This document shows positions 1 through 9,316 of a stretch of 64,000 nt of DNA, piece by piece. The DNA lies in assembly GCF_004125265.1 (NCBI RefSeq), contig NZ_RDTE01000003.1:3720001-3784000 (forward strand), read 5' to 3'. This DNA is from Streptomyces lydicus. GTDB lineage: Bacteria; Actinomycetota; Actinomycetes; Streptomycetales; Streptomycetaceae. Made by a program: the position numbers and the translations under genes. The notes under the pieces were generated by a model. That model did not search any database and had not been told where the DNA came from. It saw only the letters and a list, made by a program, of their open reading frames with translations. Positions within the stretch are counted from its first letter, which is position 1. Each line of letters begins with the position of its first letter.

Positions 1-35
1 GTGTTGGCGCCGGGCGCCTTGATGGCGGCGATCAT
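1..35 (-). CDS. Relaxase/mobilization nuclease, N-terminal fragment (runs off the window)
   Basis: Only the first eleven codons are visible; they read MIAAIKAPGAN. The ATG overlaps the mobC stop as ATGA, so the two genes are translationally coupled. A relaxase normally follows MobC in mobilization operons, and this N-terminus looks like those proteins, but no catalytic motif is in view. The function is inferred from position. Confidence 0.5.
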   Translation of the reverse strand, partial: MIAAIKAPGAN

Positions 36-766
36 GCGGCAAGGTCCTCCCCCGGGTCGGCAGGCTGGCGCAGAGCCTCGGCGATCAGTTCCAGCAGGAG
101 GTGGAGTTCGTCGAGGCGCTCACGGATGTCGGGCGGGGTGAGGTCGCTGTTGAGGGCGCGGGCGATCTGGTTGACGTTGACGCCGATGCGGTTGAGCTGA
201 CGCAGGACCTGGGCACGGAACATCTGCGTGCGGCGGCGATCCTCGGACAGGGGCAGGTTGGCAGTGAACCGGCCCGCGATGAAGGCCAGGACGACATCGG
301 CGGCGAAGCCGGACTCGCCCTTGTAGCCGTGCTCGGCAGCAGCCTCCTGAAGGCCGGCGTGCTCGACGTCGGTAAACCGCAGCGGGCCGACACGGACGGT
401 GCGCTTGTTGCCCCCGAAGCGACGGATCGTGGGCTGGGCACTCTTCACGACGGGCTCGCCGATGACAGTCTCGGCGGCAGGGGCGAGGCGAAGGATCTCG
501 CGCTGGACGGCGTAGAGCGTGTCCAGGGCGGGGCCGGCCTCAGCCCCGCCCTCCTGGCCCGGCGTCCCCTGGCGCTGGGCCTTCTCCGCCACCCCTGGGG
601 CGGAGATCCCCGAAGGCCGGCCTTGAGTCGGACTCGGGGTACTACTGGCTCCGCCAGGGGCCGTCCTTCCGAATGCCCGCCGCAAAAGGCCCATCACTCC
701 AGGGGACTTCGTCAGGGGCTGTGGCTCGTCGAGGGTGTCCTCGGCCTGGTGTGGGTCATGCGTCAT
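32..766 (-). CDS. mobC: MobC-like relaxosome accessory protein
   Basis: A 244-residue protein with a low-complexity Pro/Ser/Gly N-terminal half. The C-terminal half is conserved and carries the MobC-family signature around LRQLNRIGVNVNQIARALN, followed by an amphipathic Leu-rich helix. MobC proteins bind the transfer origin and help the relaxase open the nicking site. Its stop overlaps the relaxase start by four bases. The preceding gene on this strand ends in a strong hairpin, so mobC and the relaxase probably form their own transcript. The long disordered N-terminus is unusual for the family. Confidence 0.8.
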   Translation of the reverse strand: MTHDPHQAEDTLDEPQPLTKSPGVMGLLRRAFGRTAPGGASSTPSPTQGRPSGISAPGVAEKAQRQGTPGQEGGAEAGPALDTLYAVQREILRLAPAAETVIGEPVVKSAQPTIRRFGGNKRTVRVGPLRFTDVEHAGLQEAAAEHGYKGESGFAADVVLAFIAGRFTANLPLSEDRRRTQMFRAQVLRQLNRIGVNVNQIARALNSDLTPPDIRERLDELHLLLELIAEALRQPADPGEDLAA

Positions 767-895
767 CAGTGGTTCTCCGGAAGGGACGAGCGAGGGCAGG
801 CGGGCTGACGGCGAAGGTTGGGCGGAGTCCAGGCGGTCACCGACCCGCCCACAGGTGTGGTTGACCAGGCGGTGGGGGGGCGGTGACCGGCTGGC

Positions 896-924
896 GGGGT
901 GACCGGAAGGGTTCCGGTCACCCC
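896..924 (-). terminator. Perfect 13-bp hairpin after the DUF2637 gene
   Basis: Two 13-base arms, GGGGTGACCGGAA and its exact complement, flank a 3-base loop. The hairpin begins 14 bases past the DUF2637 stop in the direction of transcription, so a terminator is the simplest reading. It could also sit in the leader of mobC. Confidence 0.65.
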
Positions 925-937
925 GTGGGGCGAGCGG

Positions 938-1708
938 TCAGTCCCTATCGGGACCGGTGCCGGAAGCGGCTTCGAGCTCGCGTCGAAGGACCTCCATCAC
1001 CTCGGTCAGCCGTTCCCCGCTGACCGTCAGTCCCTTGGCCCGTATGGCCTTTTGGACAATGGCGCGGGTGGCTTTGCCCTGCTCGGCAGCGGCGATACGA
1101 CCGATCTCCACGAGTTCCTCGACCGGGGCGCCAGCTGGGCGGCCCCCGCGTGGTTTGCTGTCCGGTTCGCGGAGCTGAGGTTCCGGCGACCGGGCGGAAC
1201 TGTCGGTCGGTGGCTCAGTGGCGCGGACAGCAGCATCGTTCGCTGACTCCGGTCCCTCATCCAACGCCGACTCCATTCGGCCGACCGGCTGGTCAACAAG
1301 CTGGTGGATCTGCCGCATCAGGACACCGAAGGCCAGCAGCGCGGCGGTCGGGGGTACGGCAGCGACCACATAGTCGAGCAGGGGCTTCGCTCCGGGCCCG
1401 CCGGCCCCGCTGACCCCGGCTACGTTCAGCGCGATGGAACCGATCGATCCGGTGGCCGTGAGGGCGATGGCCCACCCATCGGTGAGCCGCCGCAGGCCCG
1501 CGCGGAGCATCAGCAACTCCCCCGCGACGATGAACGCATCCAACGTCGCGGGCCAGGCCCATTGGCGTACGGGGGAACTCTTGAGCCCGTGCTGCCCAGC
1601 GACCTCGGCAAGGTGCGCGTAGGAGAGCCAGAACCCACCGGCAGTCAGGGCGACGATGACGGTTCCCGCCGCGACGAGCGCATACGTCTCGGCGGTCTGT
1701 TTGGTCAT
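938..1708 (-). CDS. DUF2637 membrane protein of the integrative element
   Basis: The 256-residue protein has about four hydrophobic segments in its first 140 residues, including GTVIVALTAGGFWLSY and LLDYVVAAVPPTAALLAFGV. A charged C-terminal tail ends in a helical region that resembles a small winged-helix or ROK-type DNA-binding end. This is the layout of DUF2637 proteins, which are common in Streptomyces plasmids and integrative elements and are often linked with spread genes. The ATG at 1708 has an AGGAGG ribosome site. A TTG at 1792 with AGGAG would add 28 hydrophilic residues. A role in intramycelial transfer is inference. Confidence 0.75.
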   Translation of the reverse strand: MTKQTAETYALVAAGTVIVALTAGGFWLSYAHLAEVAGQHGLKSSPVRQWAWPATLDAFIVAGELLMLRAGLRRLTDGWAIALTATGSIGSIALNVAGVSGAGGPGAKPLLDYVVAAVPPTAALLAFGVLMRQIHQLVDQPVGRMESALDEGPESANDAAVRATEPPTDSSARSPEPQLREPDSKPRGGRPAGAPVEELVEIGRIAAAEQGKATRAIVQKAIRAKGLTVSGERLTEVMEVLRRELEAASGTGPDRD

Positions 1709-1821
1709 CACCAACTGCCCTCCTGAGCGCGGCGTGCGGCACGCACCGGTCTCCTGATCGGTGCGGTCGGCGGGTGGTGCGAGGGTGGTCAAGCGGGGTT
1801 CTCCTGTGGTGGTGGCGTGGT

Positions 1822-2163
1822 CCGTCTTGGCCGTCTTGGCCGTTGAAACCGCAGGTCAGAGCAGGTACGGCACAGGTGCTGGCGTTCCGTCTCGGCGGCG
1901 GTGCCGACGTATTGCGGCACCGCCGCCCTCGGCGTGAACGTGGGGGTGGCAGTGGACGGGGCGGATCCGTCTTCCGTCTTGGTCCAAGCCCTTGTGACCT
2001 GCGGCGATACGGCGGGGACGCCTAGGACGGCACAAGACGGAGGTGGGAGACGTCCTGGCGGTCAGCGCGCCGTTGGTGATCGCGTTGCCGTCTTGAGCCC
2101 GGCTGCCGTCTTGCCTTCACCGCGTTTGACCTGCGGGATCACGGCAGGGACGGCAAGGACGGC
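1822..2163. repeat. Three iteron-like modules in the non-coding stretch 1709-2180
   Basis: No convincing gene lies between the DUF2637 and DUF3631 genes. The stretch holds three related modules, each with TGACCTGCGG followed by two or three GACGGC or AAGACGGC units: 1995-2040 and 2127-2163 on the plus strand, and 1822-1858 inverted. Extra GCCGTCTT copies lie near 2089-2115. Iterons or a replication/transfer origin of the element are plausible, because the NTPase gene is adjacent. The function is inference. Confidence 0.6.
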
Positions 2164-2180
2164 AACCGGAGGGGTGGGGC

Positions 2181-3470
2181 TCAGCCCGAGCTGGGCGCGG
2201 GACCGGCGTCGACCGGGTGCACGGTGGGGCAGTAGCGCCGCCACGCGTCGAGGAACTTGTTGCGCATGTAGCCCTTGAGCTGCATTCCGTCGGCCATGCG
2301 GACGTTGCCGGACCTGATGCCGAACTCGCGCAGCATCGCGCTCAGGTCACGGGCACCCAGCCCGTTCCGTCCCCACTCGGCCCACGGGCTCTCCGCGTCT
2401 TGGCGCAATTGGTAGAGGAGATCCGCGGTGGAGAGGCTGTCGACCTCGCGCTGGGCGACGAAGACCCGGCGGATGTCGGCGAGGATCCTCGCTCCGCTGG
2501 GGTGTTCCTCCTCGGCGGCCGCTTCGGCAGCGACCATCTGCGCACACGCCGCCCGCGCGAGACGTGGCCAAGGTCCGGCGGCGAGGTCCGCGACGATCAC
2601 CAGGGGCTCCCAGGTGTCGGCGGCACGGTCCTCGACCGGCATGACCGGCTCCAGGTCAGCGGCCTCATCCAGCAACGGTCGGGCCCATGCAGCGATCCGG
2701 TCGCGCAGGTGGTGCAGGGCCGGAGTGTCGCGACGGGACCGGAACGGGCGGACGGTCTCGCCCTCGGCCCGGCGGCGCATGCGGACGACTACCGAACGGT
2801 CCATGATCGTGTCCGGCAGGTCGCCGATCCCCGCAAGAGCCGCCATGGCGAACGTTTCGAACTTGCGGGGCGTGTGGTCGTTGCCCACCACCCGCGTGAC
2901 GTAGCGGTTGCGCTGGTGACCGGCGTTGAGCAGGCCACGCATCTCCTCGTTCTTCTCCGCCATCTTCGGCGTGCCGAAGATCGTGTCCGCCTCGTCCACC
3001 AGGAGTGTGGGCGGCTCCTCCGTGATCGAGCGGAAGACCGCCGCCGGGGTGGTGTTGATGGTGAGCATTGGCTCGTGCACCGTCTCGGTCAGCACGTCCA
3101 GCAGCCGTGACTTGCCGCAGCGCTTCGCCGGTCCGACCACCGCCAGGCGCGGAGCGTGCTGCCACGCGGGCTGGAGGTGGGTGGCCGCAACCCACAGCGT
3201 GACGGCGTCCAGCGCCTGCTGGGTGGGCGGAATCACGAATCGGGCTATCTGCGCACGCAGTTCGTCCAGCAGCGCAGAGCCCTCGGTCGGCGCCGGATCC
3301 GGGACCGCCTCCTCCTCAGCAGGGTCAACGGCCTGCGCACGGGCCGACGCTGCGTCCTCGGTCGCCGGGGCGACCTCGGGCGTGGAGTGGTCGGGCCGGC
3401 CGGGCACTGCAACTGGAGGCCACACCGCTTTGCCGGCTGCGGAATAGGGCTCAGGTGCCGTAGGTTGCAC
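2181..3470 (-). CDS. DUF3631 AAA-like NTPase of the integrative element
   Basis: The 429-residue protein begins with about 65 disordered residues. It then shows a P-loop (GPAKRCGKSRLLDVL, near residue 110), a Walker B (TLLVDEADTIFG) and a DRSVVVRMRRR segment typical of DUF3631 proteins of phages and actinomycete elements. These are thought to be helicase-like partners of primases in element replication. The GTG at 3470 has TAAGGAG seven bases upstream. No primase-polymerase domain is fused here. The iteron-like repeats lie just downstream. The family call is firm; the replication role is inferred. Confidence 0.85.
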   Translation of the reverse strand: MQPTAPEPYSAAGKAVWPPVAVPGRPDHSTPEVAPATEDAASARAQAVDPAEEEAVPDPAPTEGSALLDELRAQIARFVIPPTQQALDAVTLWVAATHLQPAWQHAPRLAVVGPAKRCGKSRLLDVLTETVHEPMLTINTTPAAVFRSITEEPPTLLVDEADTIFGTPKMAEKNEEMRGLLNAGHQRNRYVTRVVGNDHTPRKFETFAMAALAGIGDLPDTIMDRSVVVRMRRRAEGETVRPFRSRRDTPALHHLRDRIAAWARPLLDEAADLEPVMPVEDRAADTWEPLVIVADLAAGPWPRLARAACAQMVAAEAAAEEEHPSGARILADIRRVFVAQREVDSLSTADLLYQLRQDAESPWAEWGRNGLGARDLSAMLREFGIRSGNVRMADGMQLKGYMRNKFLDAWRRYCPTVHPVDAGPAPSSG

Positions 3471-3554
3471 AGGGCAGCTCCTTACCGATGACGTCGGGCA
3501 TGCAGGCCCAGGTCACCCAGGTCGTTCGTGGAATGCGGGCAGTGGAGTGTGCTG

Positions 3555-3582
3555 AGCCTCCGGCGTTGGCCCGCCGGAGGCT
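3555..3582 (-). terminator. 10-bp hairpin between xis and the DUF3631 gene
   Basis: AGCCTCCGGC pairs exactly with GCCGGAGGCT across an 8-base loop, 114 bases past the xis stop. It may end the xis transcript or act in the leader of the DUF3631 gene. The rest of 3471-3695 shows no supported gene. Confidence 0.45.
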
Positions 3583-3695
3583 TCCTCGCTTCCTTGGCCG
3601 GGGCGAGGGAACACGGACAGTACGTCCACACCTGTCCACAGTCCAGCGTTTCTGTGTCAGCTCAGCGCAGACACGCCTGCTACAGGCACGCCCGA

Positions 3696-3926
3696 TCACG
3701 CGGCAAGGCCCAGCAGCTCCAACAGATCAGCCGTCACGACCCGGTACGCCTTACCCAGCCGCAACACCCTGCACGGGTACTGCCCCTGCTTCGCCAGCGC
3801 GTACCCCTTGCTCCGCCCCAAGCCCAGAGCCCGGTTACCCGTGTCCAGGTCAACAGCCGCAGGCAGTGCCAACAGCTCCTCCCGGCTCATCCCGAACGAC
3901 TTGCCAGTGATCTCGTCCTCACGCAC
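3696..3926 (-). CDS. xis: Excisionase / small helix-turn-helix DNA-binding protein
   Basis: The 76-residue protein has the AlpA/Xis-type fold: a short N-terminus, then LPAAVDLDTGNRALGLGRSK with a helix-turn-helix, and RVLRLGKAYRVVTADLLELLG forming the wing and last helix. Proteins of this size beside an integrase act as recombination directionality factors that favour excision. The GTG at 3926 follows GGAGG at about nine bases. It is divergent from the regulator at 4022, with a shared 95-base promoter region. Excisionase activity is inferred from size and position. Confidence 0.8.
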   Translation of the reverse strand: MREDEITGKSFGMSREELLALPAAVDLDTGNRALGLGRSKGYALAKQGQYPCRVLRLGKAYRVVTADLLELLGLAA

Positions 3927-4012
3927 GCGGCGCTTCCTCCATGAGTGAGCCCTCGGCGAACGCGACGATCACGTCCGTCTCCAGGCATGAGAACCACTGT
4001 GACCAGAGTTAA

Positions 4013-4029
4013 TGTGTCTTCATGACACA
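4013..4029. promoter_or_regulatory. Inverted repeat over the regulator start codon (candidate operator)
   Basis: TGTGTC and GACACA flank five bases, and the repeat spans the ATG at 4022. No Shine-Dalgarno sequence is obvious before that ATG, so the mRNA may be leaderless and the repeat may be an autoregulatory operator in the xis/regulator divergent region. This is inference. Confidence 0.4.
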
Positions 4030-4717
4030 ACTCCGTTCGGACCATGGATACGAGAAGGAAAACGAGGACGACTTCCTTGAGTGGGAGGACCACGTCATGG
4101 CCACCGTGGCCAGCGAGGTCCGCAGACGACGGAAGGAGCTGCGGTGGAGCGCACAGGACCTGGCCGACAAGTGCGAGGAGATCGGCTACCTCATCCCCCG
4201 CAACGTCATCGCCAACATGGAGTCCGGCCGCCGCGCCGCCCTGCCCTTGGTCGAGATCATGGTCCTCGCGAAGGCTCTGCTCGTATCCCCGATCAGCCTG
4301 ATCTACCCCGTCGGCTACGTCACCGAAGTCCGCCAGCTCCCCTTCGAGGACCCCCAATCGACCTGGGACGCCCTGCAGTGGTTCGTCGGCGACTCCCCTG
4401 CCGATGACGCCACCGATTACATGCTCGATCACTTCCAAGCCCACGACCTCGAACTCCGCTCGGCCCTGGCCGCCGTGGAGAGCGAGGACTACGAACGCTG
4501 GAAGGTGAAGACCGCCGCCAACCGCGTCCAACGGGAAGCAGCCGAGCGCGCCCTGGCCCGATACGCCGAGCAGGCGACCCAGGCCAAGTACGAACTGCGC
4601 CGGCACCGCGACGCCATCCGCGAAGGCGGCGGCACCCCACCCCATCTGCCCTCCCCACTCGCCGACGTCGACCCACCTGAACCCGACACCGTCACCACCG
4701 AGGAGAACGATCTTTGA
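4022..4717 (+). CDS. XRE-family regulator of the integrative element
   Basis: The 231-residue protein has an XRE helix-turn-helix at roughly residues 30-90 (EVRRRRKELRWSAQDLADKC and VIANMESGRRAALPLVEIM). A helical C-terminal half follows, with a coiled-coil-like stretch around QREAAERALARYAEQA and an acidic tail. The gene overlaps int as TTGA, so regulator and integrase are co-translated. This suggests it controls int and the divergent xis. ATG 4022 is used because it lies at the junction; an internal ATG at residue 26 is possible. Confidence 0.8.
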   Translation: MTQLRSDHGYEKENEDDFLEWEDHVMATVASEVRRRRKELRWSAQDLADKCEEIGYLIPRNVIANMESGRRAALPLVEIMVLAKALLVSPISLIYPVGYVTEVRQLPFEDPQSTWDALQWFVGDSPADDATDYMLDHFQAHDLELRSALAAVESEDYERWKVKTAANRVQREAAERALARYAEQATQAKYELRRHRDAIREGGGTPPHLPSPLADVDPPEPDTVTTEENDL

Positions 4718-6282
4718 AGGGCTCCACCCACCGCCGCTGCTACTGCCGCGACCCCAAGAGCGGCAAACCGCTCGGCAAGAACTGCCCCAAGCTCACCAGC
4801 CGCAAGCACGGCTCGTACTCCATACGCCAGGAACTCCCGCCCCGCGAGGACGGCACCCGCCGCTCCTTCAGCCGCGCCGGCTACGAGTCCCTCAAGGCCG
4901 CACAGGCCGATCTCGACCACATACGCGCCCTCCTCGGGCTCTCCGACGCCGACGACCCCGAGGGCCTGGCCCAGATCGCCGAGCTGCTGGAGAAGGTGGC
5001 CGACGAGAAGGCGTCCCTGCCGAACGTCGAAGAGACCCGGCGGCGCCTCAGCCACGGCCTGGACCTGACCAGCCGCCTCACTGTCGGCGACTGGCTGGAC
5101 ATGTGGCTGGCGGGCAAGAAGGGGCGACCGAGTGCCATCAGTCGCGATGAGGGCAACATCCGTCTCCACCTCAAGCCGCGGATCGGGCACCTCCGCCTTG
5201 ACCGTCTTCGCGTCAGCCACCTGTCGGAGATGTTCGAGGCCATCGCCGAGGCCAACGTCGACATCACCGAGGGAAATGCCACCCGCCGCAGGGCGATTGA
5301 GGACCTTGCCGAGATTCCCTGGAAGGGTCGCGTCCACCGCGCCCGCCGCCAGGTGTTGAAGGCTGCCATCGCCGAGATGGATCCCTTCCGCCGCATCGTC
5401 ACTCCGGCCACGCGTCAGCGCATCCGCTCCACGCTGCGGGCCGCGTTGAACGCTGCGATCGCCCAGCAACTGATCACCTTCAACCCGGCCGCCCACGTCG
5501 AGTTGGAGGCTGGCAAGCGCCCCAAGGCGCTGGTGTGGACAGAAGAGCGCATCCTTCACTGGAAGCGCACCGGCGAGAAGCCCTCGCCCGTGATGGTCTG
5601 GACGCCGGAGCACACCGGCGTCTTCCTCGACCACGTCGCGGAGGACCGCCTCTACGCGCTGTGGCACCTGATCGTCTTCCGTGGACTGCGGCGAGGCGAA
5701 GCGTGCGGGCAGAGGTGGACCGACACGCACCTCGACGACGGCCGCATCACCGTCGCCAAGCAACTCGTCGTGAGCGGCTGGGAGGTGTACGAGGACGATC
5801 CCAAGACCGACGCGGGCGCTCGGACGATCGCGCTCGACTCAGACACGGTCCGGGCCCTCAAGCGGCACCGCATCCAGCAGGACATGGACCGCGAGGAGTG
5901 GGGCAGCGCCTGGGCGGAGACCGGACGCGTCTTCACCAAGGAGAACGGCGAGATGCTCCACCCCGCCAACGTCACCCGCCGCTTCATCGAGCTGTGCGAG
6001 GAGATCGACCTCCCGCCGATCCGGCTCCACGACCTGCGCCATGGGGCGGCGACCCTCGCCCACGCGGCCGGGGCCGACTTGAAGGACATCCAGGAGATGC
6101 TCGGCCACTCCTCGATCGCGATCACGGCGGACACCTACACGAGCTTGCTGCCGGAGACCGACCGGGCAATCGCCGAGGCCGCCGCCCGCCTCGTCCCCCG
6201 CGCACGTCCGACGAAGCCGACCACCGCGAACGAGGGCTACACCGAACCGGACGAACCCCCGGAGCCGAACCCGATGCTGTGA
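4714..6282 (+). CDS. int: Tyrosine recombinase/integrase
   Basis: The 522-residue site-specific integrase starts at a TTG overlapping the regulator stop. A Cys-rich basic N-terminus (HRRCYCRDPKSGKPLGKNC) precedes an Arm/SAM-like core-binding domain near residues 120-200. The catalytic domain shows R326 in GLRRGE, a Lys in DPKTDAGART, H439 and R442 in HDLRHGAATL, H465 in LGHSS and the nucleophile Y475 in TADTYTSL. The full catalytic set is present, so the enzyme looks functional. It ends about 150 bases from tRNA-Thr, its likely attachment target. It is long for the family because of an insertion around residues 185-235. Confidence 0.93.
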   Translation: MKGSTHRRCYCRDPKSGKPLGKNCPKLTSRKHGSYSIRQELPPREDGTRRSFSRAGYESLKAAQADLDHIRALLGLSDADDPEGLAQIAELLEKVADEKASLPNVEETRRRLSHGLDLTSRLTVGDWLDMWLAGKKGRPSAISRDEGNIRLHLKPRIGHLRLDRLRVSHLSEMFEAIAEANVDITEGNATRRRAIEDLAEIPWKGRVHRARRQVLKAAIAEMDPFRRIVTPATRQRIRSTLRAALNAAIAQQLITFNPAAHVELEAGKRPKALVWTEERILHWKRTGEKPSPVMVWTPEHTGVFLDHVAEDRLYALWHLIVFRGLRRGEACGQRWTDTHLDDGRITVAKQLVVSGWEVYEDDPKTDAGARTIALDSDTVRALKRHRIQQDMDREEWGSAWAETGRVFTKENGEMLHPANVTRRFIELCEEIDLPPIRLHDLRHGAATLAHAAGADLKDIQEMLGHSSIAITADTYTSLLPETDRAIAEAAARLVPRARPTKPTTANEGYTEPDEPPEPNPML

Positions 6283-6354
6283 CAAACGGTGCCGGAGAAT
6301 CCGCGGCTGAGCGCGGCCCTGGCGCCCCGTCCGCTCACGCACCGCGCACGCAAA

Positions 6355-6379
6355 CGGCCCCGGACGAGGAGTCCGAGGC
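6355..6379 (+). terminator. Hairpin after the integrase gene
   Basis: GGCCCCGGAC and GTCCGAGGCC pair with one mismatch across a 5-base loop, about 73 bases past the int stop. It lies between the integrase and tRNA-Thr and could serve either strand. Confidence 0.5.
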
Positions 6380-6431
6380 CGAATAGAACGCCTCTCTCGG
6401 GAGAAACCCCAGGTCAGCGCGGCATACTCAG

Positions 6432-6505
6432 AGCCCCCTGTCGGATTCGAACCGACGACCTTCGCTTTACAAGAGCGGTGCTCTGGCCAGCTGAGCTAAG
6501 GAGGC
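6432..6505 (-). tRNA. tRNA-Thr (anticodon TGT)
   Basis: The minus strand gives a 74-base cloverleaf. Acceptor arms are GCCTCCT and AGGGGGC, the D arm contains GCTC/GAGC, the anticodon loop CTTGTAA carries TGT, and the T arm has GTCGG-TTCGAAT-CCGAC. The 3' CCA is not encoded. The anticodon stem has one C-A mismatch at its outer pair. The 3' end faces the integrase gene, so this tRNA is the probable attachment site of the element, with the tRNA end restored by the element's att copy. Confidence 0.95.
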
Positions 6506-6683
6506 GTGCGTGAAGCAGTGTACCCAGGTGGGGCGGATGCCGGTTCCCGAATTGGTGAGTGCGGGGCTACTGACACCGGGGGCGGCTGCGGGTAGCGTCA
6601 CGGAGAGTCCATATCGGTGGACTACACCACTCCTTTTACTCGGATCGTCCGGCACGTTCCTGCCGGTGAAGGGACTTCTCGCC

Positions 6684-7820
<1,137 letters not shown>

Positions 7821-7860
7821 TACGGGGCCCGGCCGGTAACGGGATGAGTGACGTGTGAAA

Positions 7861-7916
7861 GCGGCGGCGGTAGCGGTAGCGGGTAGTACGCAGTACCCGC
7901 TATTCGCCGCCGCCGC
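7861..7916 (+). terminator. Nested hairpin after msiK
   Basis: An inner stem, AGCGGGTA with TACCCGCT, sits inside an outer GC-only stem of GCGGCGGCG and CGCCGCCGC. It starts 41 bases past the msiK stop. The region from there to 8140 also holds several imperfect CATCACGGCA copies near 7950-8015 but no gene. Confidence 0.65.
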
Positions 7917-8140
7917 GTTGTGCACCCGCGGCATCGCGGCCCGGCGGCATGACGTCATCACGGCACGGCGTCATCGCAGCATGTCGCCATCACGGCATGA
8001 CACCATCACGGCACCATAAGGACATAACCGCGCTTTTCGTACCCGTGCGTCAACATCGAAACCGCACCGACGAGCCATTACATCCCTCGATAAGGTGACC
8101 AAATGTCGCCAAATCATCACTCCTCGCTACCATCTCGACC

Positions 8141-8557
8141 GTGAACTCCGCAGCCCGCCGCATCGGCAGAACTCTCGCCCTCGTCCTCCCCGTCGTTCTC
8201 GTGCTCTCCGGAACCCTCGCGGTCACCCGCGTCCCGTGGGCATCGACGGCCACCGACTCCCAGGTGCTGACCGCATCGTCCGGAAAGGTCTCCACCAAGG
8301 CCGGCCCGCTCGCTCCGCAGGAGGCCCTGCGCAAGCGGCTCCTGGTCGAGCTCCAGGAGAAGGATCCGGGCGTCGCCCTGACCCATCTCCAGGAGGCGAC
8401 CACCAAGCGGCCCTCGCTGGCCAAGCACTGCGTCTCCATCGCCCGTGACCTCGGCCGTGCCGCGGTCGCCAAGTACGGTGCCGCACACCGCGCCCAGGCC
8501 TTCTCCCGCCCGGTCTGCGACACCTCCTTCGCCACCGGCGTCGCCGCCGCCCAGTGA
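8141..8557 (+). CDS. Small exported or membrane-anchored protein of unknown function
   Basis: The 138-residue protein starts at GTG 8141. It opens with an Arg-containing segment and one hydrophobic helix (LALVLPVVLVLSGTLAV), which is either a signal peptide without an obvious AxA site or a membrane anchor. The mature part is helical and has two cysteines, in KHCVSIARDL and RPVCDTSFA, that could form a disulfide outside the cell. I do not recognise a named domain. It is followed within 31 bases by the nucleotidyltransferase and may be co-transcribed with it. The coding call rests on codon bias and the export signal. Confidence 0.7.
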   Translation: MNSAARRIGRTLALVLPVVLVLSGTLAVTRVPWASTATDSQVLTASSGKVSTKAGPLAPQEALRKRLLVELQEKDPGVALTHLQEATTKRPSLAKHCVSIARDLGRAAVAKYGAAHRAQAFSRPVCDTSFATGVAAAQ

Positions 8558-8587
8558 CCCCACCTCGCACCGCATAGGGTGCGAACC

Positions 8588-9316
8588 ATGACAGGTGCCC
8601 AGCATCCTCACCCCACGCAGGCCGTGGTCCTGGCCGGCGGCCAGGGCTCACGTCTCCGCCCGTACACCGACGACCGCCCCAAGCCGATGGTCGAGATTCC
8701 CGGCACCGGGACCCCGATCATCGGCCACCAGCTGAACTGGCTGGCCGAGGAAGGCGTCACGGACGCCGTCGTCTCCTGCGGGCATCTGGCCGGGGTGCTC
8801 CAGGAATGGCTGGACCGGGCCCAACTGCCGTTGCGCGTCACGACCGTTGTCGAAGCCGAGCCGCTGGGCCGCGGCGGCGCCCTGAAGTACGCGGCCGGCT
8901 CCCTCCCCCGCCCGGACGAGCCCTGGTACGCCACCAACGGCGACATCTGGACCCGCTTCCCGCTCCGGGAGATGGCCGCCTTCCATCACGAGCGCGATGC
9001 CGAGGCCACCCTCGCGCTGGCCCGCCCCCGTATCCCCTGGGGTGCCGTGGAGACCGACGCGTTCGGACACGTCCTGGACTTCATCGAGTCGCCGCCCTCT
9101 CCGTACCTCATCAACGCCGGCGTCTACGTCTTCTCCGCCGCGTTCACGGAGCTCCTGCCCGACCGCGGCGACCACGAGCGCACCACCTTCCCGCGCCTCG
9201 CCCGCGAACGCCGGCTCGCCGGCTTCCCGCTTCCTCAGGGCTCCTACTGGCGTGCCATCGATACCGCCAAAGACCTCACCGAGGCCGCCAAGGAACTGGG
9301 CGCGCACGGAGGTTGA
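8588..9316 (+). CDS. Sugar-1-phosphate nucleotidyltransferase family protein
   Basis: The 242-residue enzyme belongs to the NTP-transferase family (glucose/mannose-1-phosphate nucleotidylyltransferases), which makes NDP-sugars for glycan synthesis. The N-terminal VVLAGGQGSRLRPYTDDRPKP carries the nucleotide-binding GGxGxRLxPxT and the catalytic KP. Later come EAEPLGRGGALK, the metal-site ATNGDIW and YLINAGVYVF. It lacks the C-terminal beta-helix of longer members, so it is a minimal catalytic domain. The substrate cannot be told. ATG 8588 follows AGGG; GTG 8579 is an alternative. Confidence 0.88.
   Translation: MTGAQHPHPTQAVVLAGGQGSRLRPYTDDRPKPMVEIPGTGTPIIGHQLNWLAEEGVTDAVVSCGHLAGVLQEWLDRAQLPLRVTTVVEAEPLGRGGALKYAAGSLPRPDEPWYATNGDIWTRFPLREMAAFHHERDAEATLALARPRIPWGAVETDAFGHVLDFIESPPSPYLINAGVYVFSAAFTELLPDRGDHERTTFPRLARERRLAGFPLPQGSYWRAIDTAKDLTEAAKELGAHGG

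Larger units (their letters stand above)
1..6505. mobile_element. Integrated mobilizable/conjugative element (one end), inserted at tRNA-Thr
   Basis: This block has the gene set of an actinomycete integrative element. From the chromosomal edge inwards it carries a tyrosine integrase, an XRE regulator, a divergent excisionase, a DUF3631 AAA-like NTPase, a DUF2637 membrane protein, a MobC-like protein and the first codons of a relaxase. The integrase gene ends about 150 bases from the 3' end of tRNA-Thr, the usual attachment arrangement. No FtsK-type TraSA or RepSA is visible, but the element continues beyond base 1. The exact att core cannot be set because the other end is missing. The assignment is from gene content and position. 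Confidence 0.8.

Noticed and set aside
6510..6683. N-terminal extension of msiK
   Set aside because: The extra 58 residues lie over the promoter and the tRNA leader; MsiK proteins begin at MATVTYDQATRIYPG, and ATG 6684 has a ribosome site.
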